A DNA stretch of 64,000 nucleotides from Chitinasiproducens palmae (GCF_900095735.1 NZ_FNLO01000002.1:509626-573625), one strand, 5' to 3'. Shown: positions 34,629 to 43,617, counted from the stretch's first letter. Numbers and translations: made by a program. Notes: generated from the sequence alone by a model not told the origin.

Positions 34629-36155
34629 CTAGTCGGCCACGCCGATCGGCCAGGGCACGAACTCGTTTTCTCCCACGCCGGCAAGCTCGCTCGCGGTCTT
34701 TTCGCCGGACGCGTGACGCAGCAATTGCTCGAAGATTCGCTGGCCCATTTGCGGAATCGTCGCATCGCCGTCGATCACCACGCCGCAATTGATGTCCATG
34801 TCCGCCGCCATGCGTGTGTACATCGGCGTGTTGCTGGCGAGCTTCATCGTGGGCGCCGGCACCGAACCGAAGCAGGATCCGCGACCGGTGGTGAAGCACA
34901 CCATGTTGGCGCCGCCCGCGATCTGGCCGGTCGCGGATACCGGGTCGTAGCCTGGCGTATCCATGAAGACCAGCCCGTTCTGCGTGACGGGCTCGGCATA
35001 GCGATAGACGGCCATCAATGGCGCGTTGCCACCCTTCTTCGCGCCGCCCAGAGACTTCTCCAGCACGTTCGCCAAGCCGCCCGCGTTGTTGCCAGGGCTG
35101 ACGCGGCCGTTGATCTGCGTGTCGCGTCCCTTGTTGTACTCGAGCCACCAGTCGATCCGCTCGACGAGCTTGCGCCCGACTTCCGGCGTGACGGCGCGCG
35201 CGGTGAGCGTGTGTTCGACGCCGAAGATTTCGCTGGTCTCGGAAAGAATCGCCGTGCCGCCATTACGAATCAGGATCTCCATTGCGGCGCCGAGCGCCGG
35301 GTTGGCCGAGAGTCCGGAGAAGCCGTCCGATCCGCCGCACTGCATACCGACCATGATGTGTTCCGCGGACACCGTCTGGCGGCGGGCGCCGTCAACGGTG
35401 TCCAGCATCGCCTCGATCGCGGCAATGCCGGCCTCGATGGCCTTGCGCGTGCCGCCTGCCTGTTGGATGTGCACGGTGCGCAGCAACGGCCCACAGCACA
35501 GGCCGGTGGCATCCAGGAACGCCGGCAGCGGATTGTGGTCGTGCCCCGAGCCGATGATCAGTGCCGCGCCGGTATTGGGATGGCGGATGTAGCCGGCCAA
35601 CGTGCGGCGCAGCAGCGCCATCGGCTCACCGCCCCGCTCCATGCCCGAACCCTGTTCGTGTACGTACGGCACGACGCCGTCAATATGCGGATAGGCGGCG
35701 AGCCTGGCCGCATCGAAGTGGTTGGCGATCTTGCGTGCGATGCTCGCACCGCTGTGACCGACGATGAAAACGCCGATGAAATTACGCGTGGCGACCCGTC
35801 CGTCGGGCCGCACGATGCCCTGAAACGTGGCTCTGTCGGCCGGTGCAACATAGTCTGTGGGACGGTAGTCGAGGCCGTGTCGGTAGTCCTTTTCGAGATC
35901 GCCGAAGGCAATGTTGTGGCTGTGCATCCACGTACCCGGCGGGATATCCTCCGACGCGAATCCGATCACGGTGTTGTACTTCCTGACCGGCTCGCCCCGG
36001 CCGATGAAACGCGCGGCCATCTTGTGCCCGGCCGGCACCGCCTGCCGGGTCTCGGTCTGCTCGTCCGGCACCGGCATGTGGGCGGCGACGTCCGCGCGGG
36101 CAACCACGACATTGTCTGCCGGGCCGAGACGGATGAAGGGGTTGCGAGTTGTCAT
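34629..36155 (-). CDS. UxaA/GarD-family dehydratase paralogue A (with SAF domain, N-half cysteines lost)
   Basis: A 508-residue protein of the altronate/galactarate dehydratase family. Residues 1-95 are the SAF domain and about 110-508 the catalytic core. The C-terminal-half motifs are intact: CGGSDGFSG (273-281), PGNNAGG (354-360), EKSLG and TGRGSCFG (423-430). The N-terminal-half motifs are altered: the usual VGC is VGHSGAS (132-138), the usual YGC is EQGSG (167-171) and LGCENN is GSGHDHN (202-208), so all three conserved Cys are gone. The neighbour 23 bases downstream in the window (upstream in transcription) has the opposite pattern. Alone it may be inactive; together the two could form one composite active site. 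Confidence 0.85.
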   Translation of the reverse strand: MTTRNPFIRLGPADNVVVARADVAAHMPVPDEQTETRQAVPAGHKMAARFIGRGEPVRKYNTVIGFASEDIPPGTWMHSHNIAFGDLEKDYRHGLDYRPTDYVAPADRATFQGIVRPDGRVATRNFIGVFIVGHSGASIARKIANHFDAARLAAYPHIDGVVPYVHEQGSGMERGGEPMALLRRTLAGYIRHPNTGAALIIGSGHDHNPLPAFLDATGLCCGPLLRTVHIQQAGGTRKAIEAGIAAIEAMLDTVDGARRQTVSAEHIMVGMQCGGSDGFSGLSANPALGAAMEILIRNGGTAILSETSEIFGVEHTLTARAVTPEVGRKLVERIDWWLEYNKGRDTQINGRVSPGNNAGGLANVLEKSLGGAKKGGNAPLMAVYRYAEPVTQNGLVFMDTPGYDPVSATGQIAGGANMVCFTTGRGSCFGSVPAPTMKLASNTPMYTRMAADMDINCGVVIDGDATIPQMGQRIFEQLLRHASGEKTASELAGVGENEFVPWPIGVAD

Positions 36156-36178
36156 TGTTCAGTTCCTTTCACCACCGA

Positions 36179-37414
36179 TCACGCCAGCACGCCGATGGGC
36201 CAGGGCACGAATTCGTTCTCGCCCAGTGCCAGTTCTTCCGCCTTGGTCTTGTCACCCGAAGCGTGCCGCAGCAACCGCGCGAAGATTTCCTGCCCGAGCC
36301 GCGCAACCGCTTCCGGTCCGTCAGCAGCGGCGCCACAATCCACATCGAGGTCGTCCTCCATCGCGGCGTACAACGCGCTGCTGGCCGCCAGCTTGATCGT
36401 AGTCGCGGGCAGCGCACCGAAACCGGAACCCGTTCCAGTGGCAACGCAGATCAGCGTAGCGCCGCCGGCAATCTGTCCGGTTGCGGACACCGCCTCGTAG
36501 ATGGGCGTATCCATGAACACCAGACCCGAACGAACGACCGGCTGCGCGTATTCGTAGACCGCCTGCAAGGGCGCGCTGCCCGCGCGGCGCGCATTGGCTT
36601 CGGCCAAGCGAGCGTGCTGATCGTGCGCGGCTGGCTGCGTCAGGCGCAGCCCGAGACGGTTCGTTCGTCCTTCGCTGTACCCATGCCACCATTGCACGCG
36701 TTGCGCGAGTTGCTCGCCGACTGCCGGTTGCTCGGCCCTGGCCTGGAATGCGGCGGCCACCGGCGCGATGCCAGCCGTGCCCGACAGGATCACCGTGCCG
36801 CCCTGTGCGACAAGCAAATCCATCGCGGCACCCAGCGCGGGACTTGCGGTCGCCGCTGCCTGTTCGTCGTCCGGATCGGCTTGCAGGCCGACGGTCAAGT
36901 GACGGGCGGCGACGGGCTCGCGACGCACGTTGGCGACCAGCGGCAACATCTCGGAAACCGCTGCGATACCGAGCTCGATGGTCCGCTGTGTGCCGCCGAG
37001 CTCCTGCATCACCAAGCGCTTGAGCAGCGGCCCCTGTGCCAGCTTCTCCTGTTCGAGGAAGCCGTCGATGTTGTTGCGTTCGCAACCTAGCGCAATCACC
37101 AGCGCGCCAGCGATGTTGGGATTGCGGATCGTGCCGGCGATCGTCCGGCGCAACAGGTTCATCGGCTCGCCGGTCATCTCCATGCCACAACCAATCTCGT
37201 GCACGAAGGGCACCACGCCGTCGACGCCCGGCCATGCAGTCAGCCGCGCCTCCGTGAACCAGTCCGCGATCTTGCGCGCGACCGTCGCGCCGCAGTTGCC
37301 GACCACGAAGATGCCGATGTAGTTGCGCGTTGCAACTCGCCCGTCCGCACGGACGATGCCATTGAAGGTGGCCAGCCTCGAGGACGGGACCGGCGCGCTT
37401 GCAGATAGAGTCAT
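36179..37414 (-). CDS. UxaA/GarD-family dehydratase paralogue B (no SAF domain, C-half motifs lost)
   Basis: A 411-residue core-only member of the altronate/galactarate dehydratase family. The N-half motifs are intact: VGNCGAT (38-44), EIGCGM (73-78) and LGCERNN (109-115). The C-half is degenerate: CGGSD...SG is replaced by ADPDDEQAAATASPALG, the PGN-GG and KSLG motifs are unrecognisable around 255-280, and TGRG is TGTGSG (327-332). ATG 37414 has AGGAA upstream; the longer open frame before it lacks a SAF domain. It pairs with paralogue A. I infer a heteromeric dehydratase in which B brings the cysteine half and A the C-terminal half. Confidence 0.83.
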   Translation of the reverse strand: MTLSASAPVPSSRLATFNGIVRADGRVATRNYIGIFVVGNCGATVARKIADWFTEARLTAWPGVDGVVPFVHEIGCGMEMTGEPMNLLRRTIAGTIRNPNIAGALVIALGCERNNIDGFLEQEKLAQGPLLKRLVMQELGGTQRTIELGIAAVSEMLPLVANVRREPVAARHLTVGLQADPDDEQAAATASPALGAAMDLLVAQGGTVILSGTAGIAPVAAAFQARAEQPAVGEQLAQRVQWWHGYSEGRTNRLGLRLTQPAAHDQHARLAEANARRAGSAPLQAVYEYAQPVVRSGLVFMDTPIYEAVSATGQIAGGATLICVATGTGSGFGALPATTIKLAASSALYAAMEDDLDVDCGAAADGPEAVARLGQEIFARLLRHASGDKTKAEELALGENEFVPWPIGVLA

Positions 37415-37479
37415 GCTGTATTCCTGCGACGTTGGGATGGGCGTCCAGCTCGACGAACGCCCGCCTCGCCGTCTCGACG

Positions 37480-38673
37480 TTACGGACGCTTGCCGAACTC
37501 GGCGGTATCGACGGTCCAGGCGAGCGCCTGATCGCTCAACGTGAAGCCAAGGCCCGGGCGGTTCGGCACCCACATGCGGCCCTCGCGCAATTCCAGTCGC
37601 TCGTTGAACATGGGTTCGAGCCACTCGAAGTGCTCCAGCCACGGCTCCTCGGGATAGGCGGCCGCAAGATGCAGGTGAATTTCCATCGCGAAATGGGGCG
37701 CCAGCTTCAGGCCCTTGAAACTCGCCAGCGACATGATCTGGAGAAACGGCGTGATGCCGCCAACGCGCGGGGCATCGGGTTGCACGAAGTCAGCCGCACG
37801 CGCCTGGATCAGCTGAGCGTGTTCGTTGAAGCTGGTCAGCATCTCGCCGGTGGCAATGGCCGTATCGAGCGACGCGGACAGTGCCGCATGCCCTTCCACG
37901 TCGTAGCAATCCAACGGCTCCTCGATCCAGGTCAGATCGAATGGCTCCAGCTTGCGGCAAAACCGCTGCGCCGTGACACGATCCCACTGTTGATTGGCAT
38001 CGACCATGAGCGGGAAGCCCTCACCCAGCCGCTCACGCACCGCCTTGACGCGCTTGTAGTCGATGCTCGTGTCGGGCTGGCCGACCTTGATCTTGATGCC
38101 GCCAATGCCGTTGGCGCGTGACAGTTCGACGTTCTCGAGCACCTTTTCCAGCGGCGTCGAGAGATAGCCGCCCGATGTGTTGTAACACTGTACCGAGTCC
38201 CGATGTCCACCGAGCAGCTTGGCAAGCGGGAGGTTGGCGCGCTTGGCCTTCAGGTCCCACAACGCGATGTCGAACGGCGCGATCGCCTGCGTCGTCAAGC
38301 CGCTGCGCCCCATCGAAGCACCGGCCCACAACAACTTGTTGAACAGCCTGGCAATGTCGTTCGGATCCTCACCCAACAACGCGGGCGCGATCTCCTTGGC
38401 ATGCGCATACATCCCCGGTCCGCCGGCGCGCTTCGAATAGCCGAAGCCGATGCCCTCGAAGCCCTGGCGGGTGCGGATCTCGGCGAAGATGAAAGCGATC
38501 TCGGTGAGCGGCTTCTGTCGGCCGGTCAGCACCTTCGCGTCGCTGATCGGCGCGGCCAGCGGCAACACGGTCAACGACAGCTTGAGCCACTCGATGCGAT
38601 CGGTGGTCGCCGCACCGGCGCGCTGCGACGCGATGTCGGTCTCGATATAGACGTTGCTTTCAATCATGGACAT
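37480..38673 (-). CDS. enolase-superfamily acid-sugar dehydratase (L-talarate/galactarate dehydratase-like)
   Basis: A 397-residue mandelate-racemase-subgroup enzyme. Lys-x-Lys is in GIKIKVGQP, the metal ligands are in VDANQQWD, WIEEPL and IATGEML, and the His base is in LAPHFAMEIH. This fits talarate/galactarate-type dehydratases that convert an aldarate to a 3-deoxy-2-keto acid. Several start codons cluster behind the AAAAGGAG box; I chose ATG 38673, with GTG 38679 and ATG 38667 possible. The MFS importer is 24 bases upstream. Confidence 0.87.
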   Translation of the reverse strand: MSMIESNVYIETDIASQRAGAATTDRIEWLKLSLTVLPLAAPISDAKVLTGRQKPLTEIAFIFAEIRTRQGFEGIGFGYSKRAGGPGMYAHAKEIAPALLGEDPNDIARLFNKLLWAGASMGRSGLTTQAIAPFDIALWDLKAKRANLPLAKLLGGHRDSVQCYNTSGGYLSTPLEKVLENVELSRANGIGGIKIKVGQPDTSIDYKRVKAVRERLGEGFPLMVDANQQWDRVTAQRFCRKLEPFDLTWIEEPLDCYDVEGHAALSASLDTAIATGEMLTSFNEHAQLIQARAADFVQPDAPRVGGITPFLQIMSLASFKGLKLAPHFAMEIHLHLAAAYPEEPWLEHFEWLEPMFNERLELREGRMWVPNRPGLGFTLSDQALAWTVDTAEFGKRP

Positions 38674-38697
38674 GACCACTCCTTTTCGCGGTTGCCC

Positions 38698-40107
38698 TCA
38701 GGCATGCGAGATGTCGCTCAGATGGAGACGCCGGATCTTGCCGACGATGACGAGATAGGCGAAGGCGGCGAGCAGGCCATGCGCGCCGACATACAGCAGC
38801 GCACTGTTGAACGAGCCGCTCGAATGCAGCAGGTAGCCGATGACCACCGGCGTGATGATCCCGGACGTGTTGCCGACCGCGTTGAAGACGCCGCCCGTCA
38901 TGCCGACCATCTCGCGCGGGGCCGTGTCGGCGACCACGCTGAAGCCCAGGTTGCCAAAGCCCTTGCCGAAGAACGCAAGGCTCATGATCGAGATCACCAT
39001 CCACTGCGCGTCGACGTAATTGCACAGCATCATCGTCGAGCTGAGCAGCACGCCGGTCACGATCGGCGTCTTGCGTGCAAACGTGAGCGAGTTGGTGCGA
39101 CGCAGCAGAAAGTCCGAGAAGAAGCCTGACGAGACCGCGCCGATCAGGCCGCACAACGCCGGCACCGAGGCGATGACGCCCGCCGACAGGATGGTGAAAC
39201 CGCGCTCCTTGACCAGATAGATCGGGAACCAGGTGACGTAGAACCAACTGATCGCACTCACGCAATACTGGTTGATGAACATCCCGATCAGCATCCGACT
39301 CTTGAACAGCATGCCGATTCCAGCCAGGCCAATCGTCTTCTTCGTCCCGTCGATCTCGGCGACCGCCTTGCCTTCGAGGTCGACCAACCCTTCACCGGCG
39401 CGAATATAGTCGAGTTCGGCGGCGTTCATCTTCGGATGCTTCACCGGCAGGTAGTAGTTGAGCCACCAGACAAGCGCGATGCCGAAGCCGACCACCCCCA
39501 TCACGATGAATACGTACTCCCAACCGAATGTGTAGCACAGCCATCCCATGAACGGCGTGAACAGTGCCAGTGCGATGTACTGCGCGCTGTTGAAGATCGC
39601 GCCAGCCATGCCGCGCTCCGACGATGGGAACCACGCCGCGATCACGCGCGTCGATGCGGGTCCCACCGGCGACTCCGCCACGCCCAGAAGAAAACGCAAG
39701 GCCAGCAGCAGCGGCACGATCATGCCGACGAAATGAACCAGCCCCATGCCGATCGTGAAAATCGACCAGACGACGATCGCGGCCGTCATCGATTTCTTGG
39801 AACCGAGGCGATCGCTGAGCCAGCCCGACGGAATCAGGAAGATGACGTAGGCCCAGCTGAAGACCGAGAACAGATAACCCATTTCGATCGAACTGATGCC
39901 GAGTTCCTTGCTCATATCGGAGCCGGCGACCGAGATGGCGGCACGGTCGCCGGAACTGAGCGCCAGGACGATGGTGATCAGCGCCAGGATCACGAAGCGA
40001 TAGCCGGTCTTGCCGGCAAATTCGCGTCGCGGTGCGACGTCGGGCGCAACTTCCGCCGCAGCGCCGTGGTCGGCGTTCGTCGCAACATACCGCTCTCTGT
40101 TCGCCAT
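38698..40107 (-). CDS. MFS transporter, anion:cation symporter type (hexuronate/glucarate-like)
   Basis: A 469-residue inner-membrane carrier. SSGDRAAISVAGSDMSKELG is the loop after TM1 seen in GudP/ExuT relatives. PSGWLSDRLGSKKSM is the loop 2-3 motif and RFLLGVAESPVGPASTRVIA the TM4-5 signature of the ACS family. It probably imports a sugar acid made or modified by the exported lactonase and amidohydrolase of the same operon. ATG 40107 follows GGAGA; an ATG at 40119 is also in frame. Confidence 0.9.
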   Translation of the reverse strand: MANRERYVATNADHGAAAEVAPDVAPRREFAGKTGYRFVILALITIVLALSSGDRAAISVAGSDMSKELGISSIEMGYLFSVFSWAYVIFLIPSGWLSDRLGSKKSMTAAIVVWSIFTIGMGLVHFVGMIVPLLLALRFLLGVAESPVGPASTRVIAAWFPSSERGMAGAIFNSAQYIALALFTPFMGWLCYTFGWEYVFIVMGVVGFGIALVWWLNYYLPVKHPKMNAAELDYIRAGEGLVDLEGKAVAEIDGTKKTIGLAGIGMLFKSRMLIGMFINQYCVSAISWFYVTWFPIYLVKERGFTILSAGVIASVPALCGLIGAVSSGFFSDFLLRRTNSLTFARKTPIVTGVLLSSTMMLCNYVDAQWMVISIMSLAFFGKGFGNLGFSVVADTAPREMVGMTGGVFNAVGNTSGIITPVVIGYLLHSSGSFNSALLYVGAHGLLAAFAYLVIVGKIRRLHLSDISHA

Positions 40108-40201
40108 GCTTGTCTCCATGCTTATTCGTCTCTGCTGTGCAGAGCGTTTATATTCGCCCGACCAGTGCAGCCCAAGTGCCGCGGTCGAGCAGTGCTGCCG
40201 C

Positions 40202-40495
40202 CTAGCGCGTGTAGTCCACGGCAACCCACTCGAAGTACTGCTTCAGGTCCGCGACCAACGCAGCGTGAGCGGGGTGCGGGAGGTAGCGGGCCACGGCCTG
40301 CGCGTCGTCGAAAGTCGCTTCGAGCACGTAGTCCCAGCAGATCGGCCGATCCAGCTCATTGGCCGCAACGCGCCAATCACGCGCGAAGTCGATCTGCTGG
40401 TCGAGCGTGGTCATCCGGCCCACCAGCTCCCGCTCCAACGCCTCGTTCTTCTCGATGCCCGGCAGACGCCTGAACATCACGATATGTTTCATCAT
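40202..40495 (-). CDS. stress-responsive A/B-barrel (Dabb) domain protein
   Basis: A 97-residue single-domain dimeric alpha/beta-barrel protein. It starts MKHIVMFRR and ends with HPAHAALVADLKQYFEWVAV, the classic Dabb pattern. Relatives include small cyclases and proteins with no known activity. It lies within the ten-gene operon between the MFS and NTF2-like genes, so a catabolic isomerase or cyclisation-control role is possible. Confidence 0.85.
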   Translation of the reverse strand: MMKHIVMFRRLPGIEKNEALERELVGRMTTLDQQIDFARDWRVAANELDRPICWDYVLEATFDDAQAVARYLPHPAHAALVADLKQYFEWVAVDYTR

Positions 40496-40556
40496 TGCCC
40501 GTTCATCCTTTTCTTATCTGCCGGTCGGCCGTGCCGGAATGCGGGCACGCCGCGCG

Positions 40557-40991
40557 TCAGCGCGGTTCGAGATGGTAGCCACGGCCCGGATAGTCGAATT
40601 CGACCAGTTCGTTGATCCGCGCCTCCTTGTCGGCCGGCGCCGCGTAATAGGCGCGAATCTCCTTGATGAGGCCGCTTGCCTTGTCGAAGACGTACCACTC
40701 GTCGCCGCGCAGCGCGGTGCCGAGCTTGCTTTTCCAGTGGGTCCACTCGATCACGGCTTCGTCGCTGTCATGGCTGACCAGCACCTTCTCGATCGTCCAT
40801 TGCGACCCCAACGTGTCGACGCACCAGACCCACTTCGCGGCGATGGTTTCGGCGCCACGCCACGGGATCTCGGGCAAACCCGCCGGGAAGTAATGGACCG
40901 CGTCGGGGGTGAAACAAGAGACCAGCTTGTCGAAGTCCGCTTCATTGCAGGCATCGAAATAGCGTCGGATTGTCTGCTCGTGTTTGTGCAT
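40557..40991 (-). CDS. SnoaL/NTF2-like protein
   Basis: A 144-residue NTF2-fold protein. RRYFDACNEADFDKLVSCFT and PDAVHYFPAGLPEIPWRGAE are typical SnoaL-like sequences. The pocket His and Asp suggest a possible isomerase or dehydratase. It starts seven bases after the RraA-like gene, so the two are tightly coupled. An open frame extends upstream but overlaps the RraA-like gene. Confidence 0.82.
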   Translation of the reverse strand: MHKHEQTIRRYFDACNEADFDKLVSCFTPDAVHYFPAGLPEIPWRGAETIAAKWVWCVDTLGSQWTIEKVLVSHDSDEAVIEWTHWKSKLGTALRGDEWYVFDKASGLIKEIRAYYAAPADKEARINELVEFDYPGRGYHLEPR

Positions 40992-40998
40992 GTCGGTG

Positions 40999-41805
40999 TT
41001 ACTCCTGCGGCTTGCCGAAGACGGCCGGGATCGGCGGACGGCCCGACGCAACCCAGTCGTGATAGGCCCCCACCGCTTGCGGGCTGGGCGGATAGACGCC
41101 CCACAGCGCTTCGCCCGCGGCAATGCGCATCGCAAGGTAGTGCTCGATGTCGTCCTGTTCCAGGCACACGTCGGCCAACTCCTCGGCAAGATGCGCGGGC
41201 ACCAGGGTCAGGCCATCGGCATCGCCGACGATGATGTCGCCCGGGTACACCGCCACGCCCGCGCATGCGATCGGCACCTGCAGGTCGGCGACGTGGTGGT
41301 AGGAGATTCGGGTGGTCGCGGTGATTTCGCGTGCATAGGCTGGCAGGGGCAACTGGGCAATCTCGGAGCCGTCGCGCAGTGCGCCGTCCGTCACGATTGC
41401 GCGCGCACCGCGCGCCAACAGCCGCGTGACCAGAATGTTGCCGGCGGACGCGGCGCTCGGGTCGTTCCGGCTGTCGATCACCAGCACGTCGCCTTGCTGC
41501 ACCTGCTCGACGCCTTGCCACTGCAGGTTGTCTCCATTGGGCTTGGTCGTCATCGTGCCGTATGTATCGATATCCTCGCGCGCTGGAATGAAGCGCATCG
41601 TGTACGCGCGGCCCGCAAATGGCTTGGTGTCCTTCGCGATGGCACGCAGGCCGACGAAGGCAGGCTGGCGGAAGCCCCGCTTGAACAGCTGGGTGGTCAG
41701 CGAACCGCTGCTGCACCGCGCGAGTTTTTCCAGCGTTTCATCGCTGACATGAACGGCGCGATTGGCGCTGTTGTCGTAGGAATCGGCGTACTGGTGGATT
41801 GCCAT
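40999..41805 (-). CDS. RraA-like aldolase/decarboxylase family protein
   Basis: A 268-residue protein of the RraA/HMG-aldolase family. GDVLVIDSRNDPSAASAGNI, ARGARAIVTDGALRDGSEI and IACAGVAVYPGDIIVGDADG are the family's metal- and pyruvate-binding segments (R-D pair in GALRD). Members cleave 4-hydroxy-2-keto acids or decarboxylate oxaloacetate. Here it could split the 2-keto-3-deoxy acid made by the dehydratases. It has an extra N-terminal 30-40 residues. ATG 41805 has GGAGA. It is the first gene of the operon and is divergent from the IclR-type fusion. Confidence 0.85.
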   Translation of the reverse strand: MAIHQYADSYDNSANRAVHVSDETLEKLARCSSGSLTTQLFKRGFRQPAFVGLRAIAKDTKPFAGRAYTMRFIPAREDIDTYGTMTTKPNGDNLQWQGVEQVQQGDVLVIDSRNDPSAASAGNILVTRLLARGARAIVTDGALRDGSEIAQLPLPAYAREITATTRISYHHVADLQVPIACAGVAVYPGDIIVGDADGLTLVPAHLAEELADVCLEQDDIEHYLAMRIAAGEALWGVYPPSPQAVGAYHDWVASGRPPIPAVFGKPQE

Positions 41806-41827
41806 TGATGTGTCTCCGACGTAGACA

Positions 41828-41915
41828 ATCCCGGAATTCGGGATGACACGAACATTCAAGTCGCCTATCATTCCCAACATACGGAACTTCAGGAAAGGCG
41901 CCGCTGTATTGAAGT
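41828..41915. promoter_or_regulatory. candidate IclR operators between RraA-like gene and fused regulator
   Basis: ATCCCG-N5-CGGGAT at 41828-41844 is a 17-bp dyad 22 bases upstream of the RraA-like ATG. A looser dyad pairs ACTTCA (41886-41891) with TGAAGT (41910-41915). Either could bind the divergent IclR-type regulator. Confidence 0.45.
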
Positions 41916-41970
41916 CGAATTTTATGCGGCGTTGTGGGAATCGAGAACGCTGGCTTTGTAACAGAAATAG

Positions 41971-43617
41971 ATGAAAATCCCACAAGACGGGAAAAACCTC
42001 GGCGACGGAACCGGCGCACTCGAAAAGGCGCTCGATGTGCTCGACGCGATCGGCAATGCGCCCGACGGGCTGTCGCAGGCGCGTTTGGCCGAAGCGGTCC
42101 CACTGCCCCGGACCACGCTCTACCGCATCGTTGCGAGTCTCGTGGCACGCGGCATGGTGCGCCGTGATCCGGTACGCAAGGTCTACCGCCTCGGCTTCCG
42201 TTTCCTTGAACTGGTACGCAACGCGTACCTCGAACCCGATCTGGTCGCATCGGCCAGTTTCGAATTGCGTTCGTTGCGCGATCTGTCGGGTGAGACGTCC
42301 TACCTGGCCGTCCTCGACGGCGACCAGGTGCTATCGCTGGAACGCTGCGACGGCGCCCACGTGACCCGCTCGGCCGCGGCGCTTGGGCGAAGCAAGCCGG
42401 TCTACTGCACCGGGCAAGGCAAAGCCATCCTGTCCTCGCTGGACGAGAAGCATCGCGAAAGCATCCTGAAGGGGTTGACGATGACTCCCTTGACGCCGCA
42501 GACCTTGACGGATCGTCGGCAACTGCAAGCGGAGCTGCGGGCCACCAAGGCGCGAGGCTACGCGATCGACGATGAAGAGATCGTCACCGGCATCCGCTGC
42601 GTTGCCGCGCCGATCATCGACAGCAACGGCCTCGTGCGCGGCGCGCTGAGCGTCGCTGGCCCCGCCTACCGCCTGACGCGCCAGCGTCTTGACCTGCTCG
42701 GACCCGAGGTGGCTGGCGCGGCGCGGCGGGTCGGTAGCCAACTCGCCGTGCATGAACCGGTACGCGCGGAGGAAACGATCCGACCGGTGACGCATGATTG
42801 GGCTTTCGTCGGGAAATTTCCGCGTTGGTCCGGCCCGCGGCAGGGTCTGTTCTGGGCCGATACCCTTGCGCCGGCGGTCCACTTCTTCGATGGCGAGCGC
42901 GATCGCATTCTGACCAGCGCGAGCTCGCCGATCATCGCCCTCGAGTTGCATGAGGATGGTGTTATCGTCGCGCAGGCGGAGGGGTGGTCTCTGGTCGGAG
43001 TCGATGGCAAGGCAGGCGCATTGCACGCGTGGCATGGCGCAGCCCCGGAGTGCCTGTGTCTGGGCCCCGATGGCGTGCTTTGGGGCGCCTGCCACGACGC
43101 AGACGCTTATCGCATCGGCCCGGTCGACGCCGAGGGCGGCGAAGCAAGCGACGTATGGCGCATCTCGGAGCCGATCAGCGCACTTGCGTGGCATCACGAC
43201 GGCACGTCGCTGTACGCGCTGGCGCCGCAAAGCGGCACCATCTTCCTCATGTCGCCCGGCAGCAAGGTGGTTCGGCGCTTCGCACAGATGGCCAAGGGTT
43301 CAGGCCATCTCGCGGGACTGGTGCTGGATAGCCGAGGCGGCGTCTGGACCACGCTTAAGGACGGCTGGAGCGTTGCGCAGTTCTCGGCGAGCGGCAATCT
43401 CGAACGGTTGATGGGTGTCCCCGTGCCCTCACCCGTCGACATCGAATTCGGCGGCAAGGATCTTTCGATGCTTTATCTCACCAGTGACCGTCACGCCTTG
43501 TCCAGGGAGACACTAAACAGTGCGCCGCTCTCGGGGCACTTGCTGCAGATGAAAGTCGACGAGACCGGCGCGCCGCGCACCGCATCCACGCTTGTCGATT
43601 CCGCGTCAGCGCGGTGA
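41971..43617 (+). CDS. IclR regulator fused to an SMP-30/gluconolactonase-like propeller
   Basis: A 548-residue two-part protein. Residues about 15-258 are a complete IclR regulator: winged HTH with LSQARLAEAVPLPRTTLYRI, then effector domain through YCTGQGKAIL and DDEEIVTGIRCVAAPI. Residues about 278-540 are a six-bladed SMP-30-like propeller. The propeller's metal and substrate ligands are lost: the EGP-W Glu is replaced in GKFPRW (281-286), the NG of blade 3-4 is ISALAW (402-407), the PDG Asp is HLAGL (446-450) and the ND motif is absent. So it is probably a sensor and not a lactonase. It is divergent from the lactone/sugar-acid operon it presumably controls. Confidence 0.88.
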   Translation: MKIPQDGKNLGDGTGALEKALDVLDAIGNAPDGLSQARLAEAVPLPRTTLYRIVASLVARGMVRRDPVRKVYRLGFRFLELVRNAYLEPDLVASASFELRSLRDLSGETSYLAVLDGDQVLSLERCDGAHVTRSAAALGRSKPVYCTGQGKAILSSLDEKHRESILKGLTMTPLTPQTLTDRRQLQAELRATKARGYAIDDEEIVTGIRCVAAPIIDSNGLVRGALSVAGPAYRLTRQRLDLLGPEVAGAARRVGSQLAVHEPVRAEETIRPVTHDWAFVGKFPRWSGPRQGLFWADTLAPAVHFFDGERDRILTSASSPIIALELHEDGVIVAQAEGWSLVGVDGKAGALHAWHGAAPECLCLGPDGVLWGACHDADAYRIGPVDAEGGEASDVWRISEPISALAWHHDGTSLYALAPQSGTIFLMSPGSKVVRRFAQMAKGSGHLAGLVLDSRGGVWTTLKDGWSVAQFSASGNLERLMGVPVPSPVDIEFGGKDLSMLYLTSDRHALSRETLNSAPLSGHLLQMKVDETGAPRTASTLVDSASAR

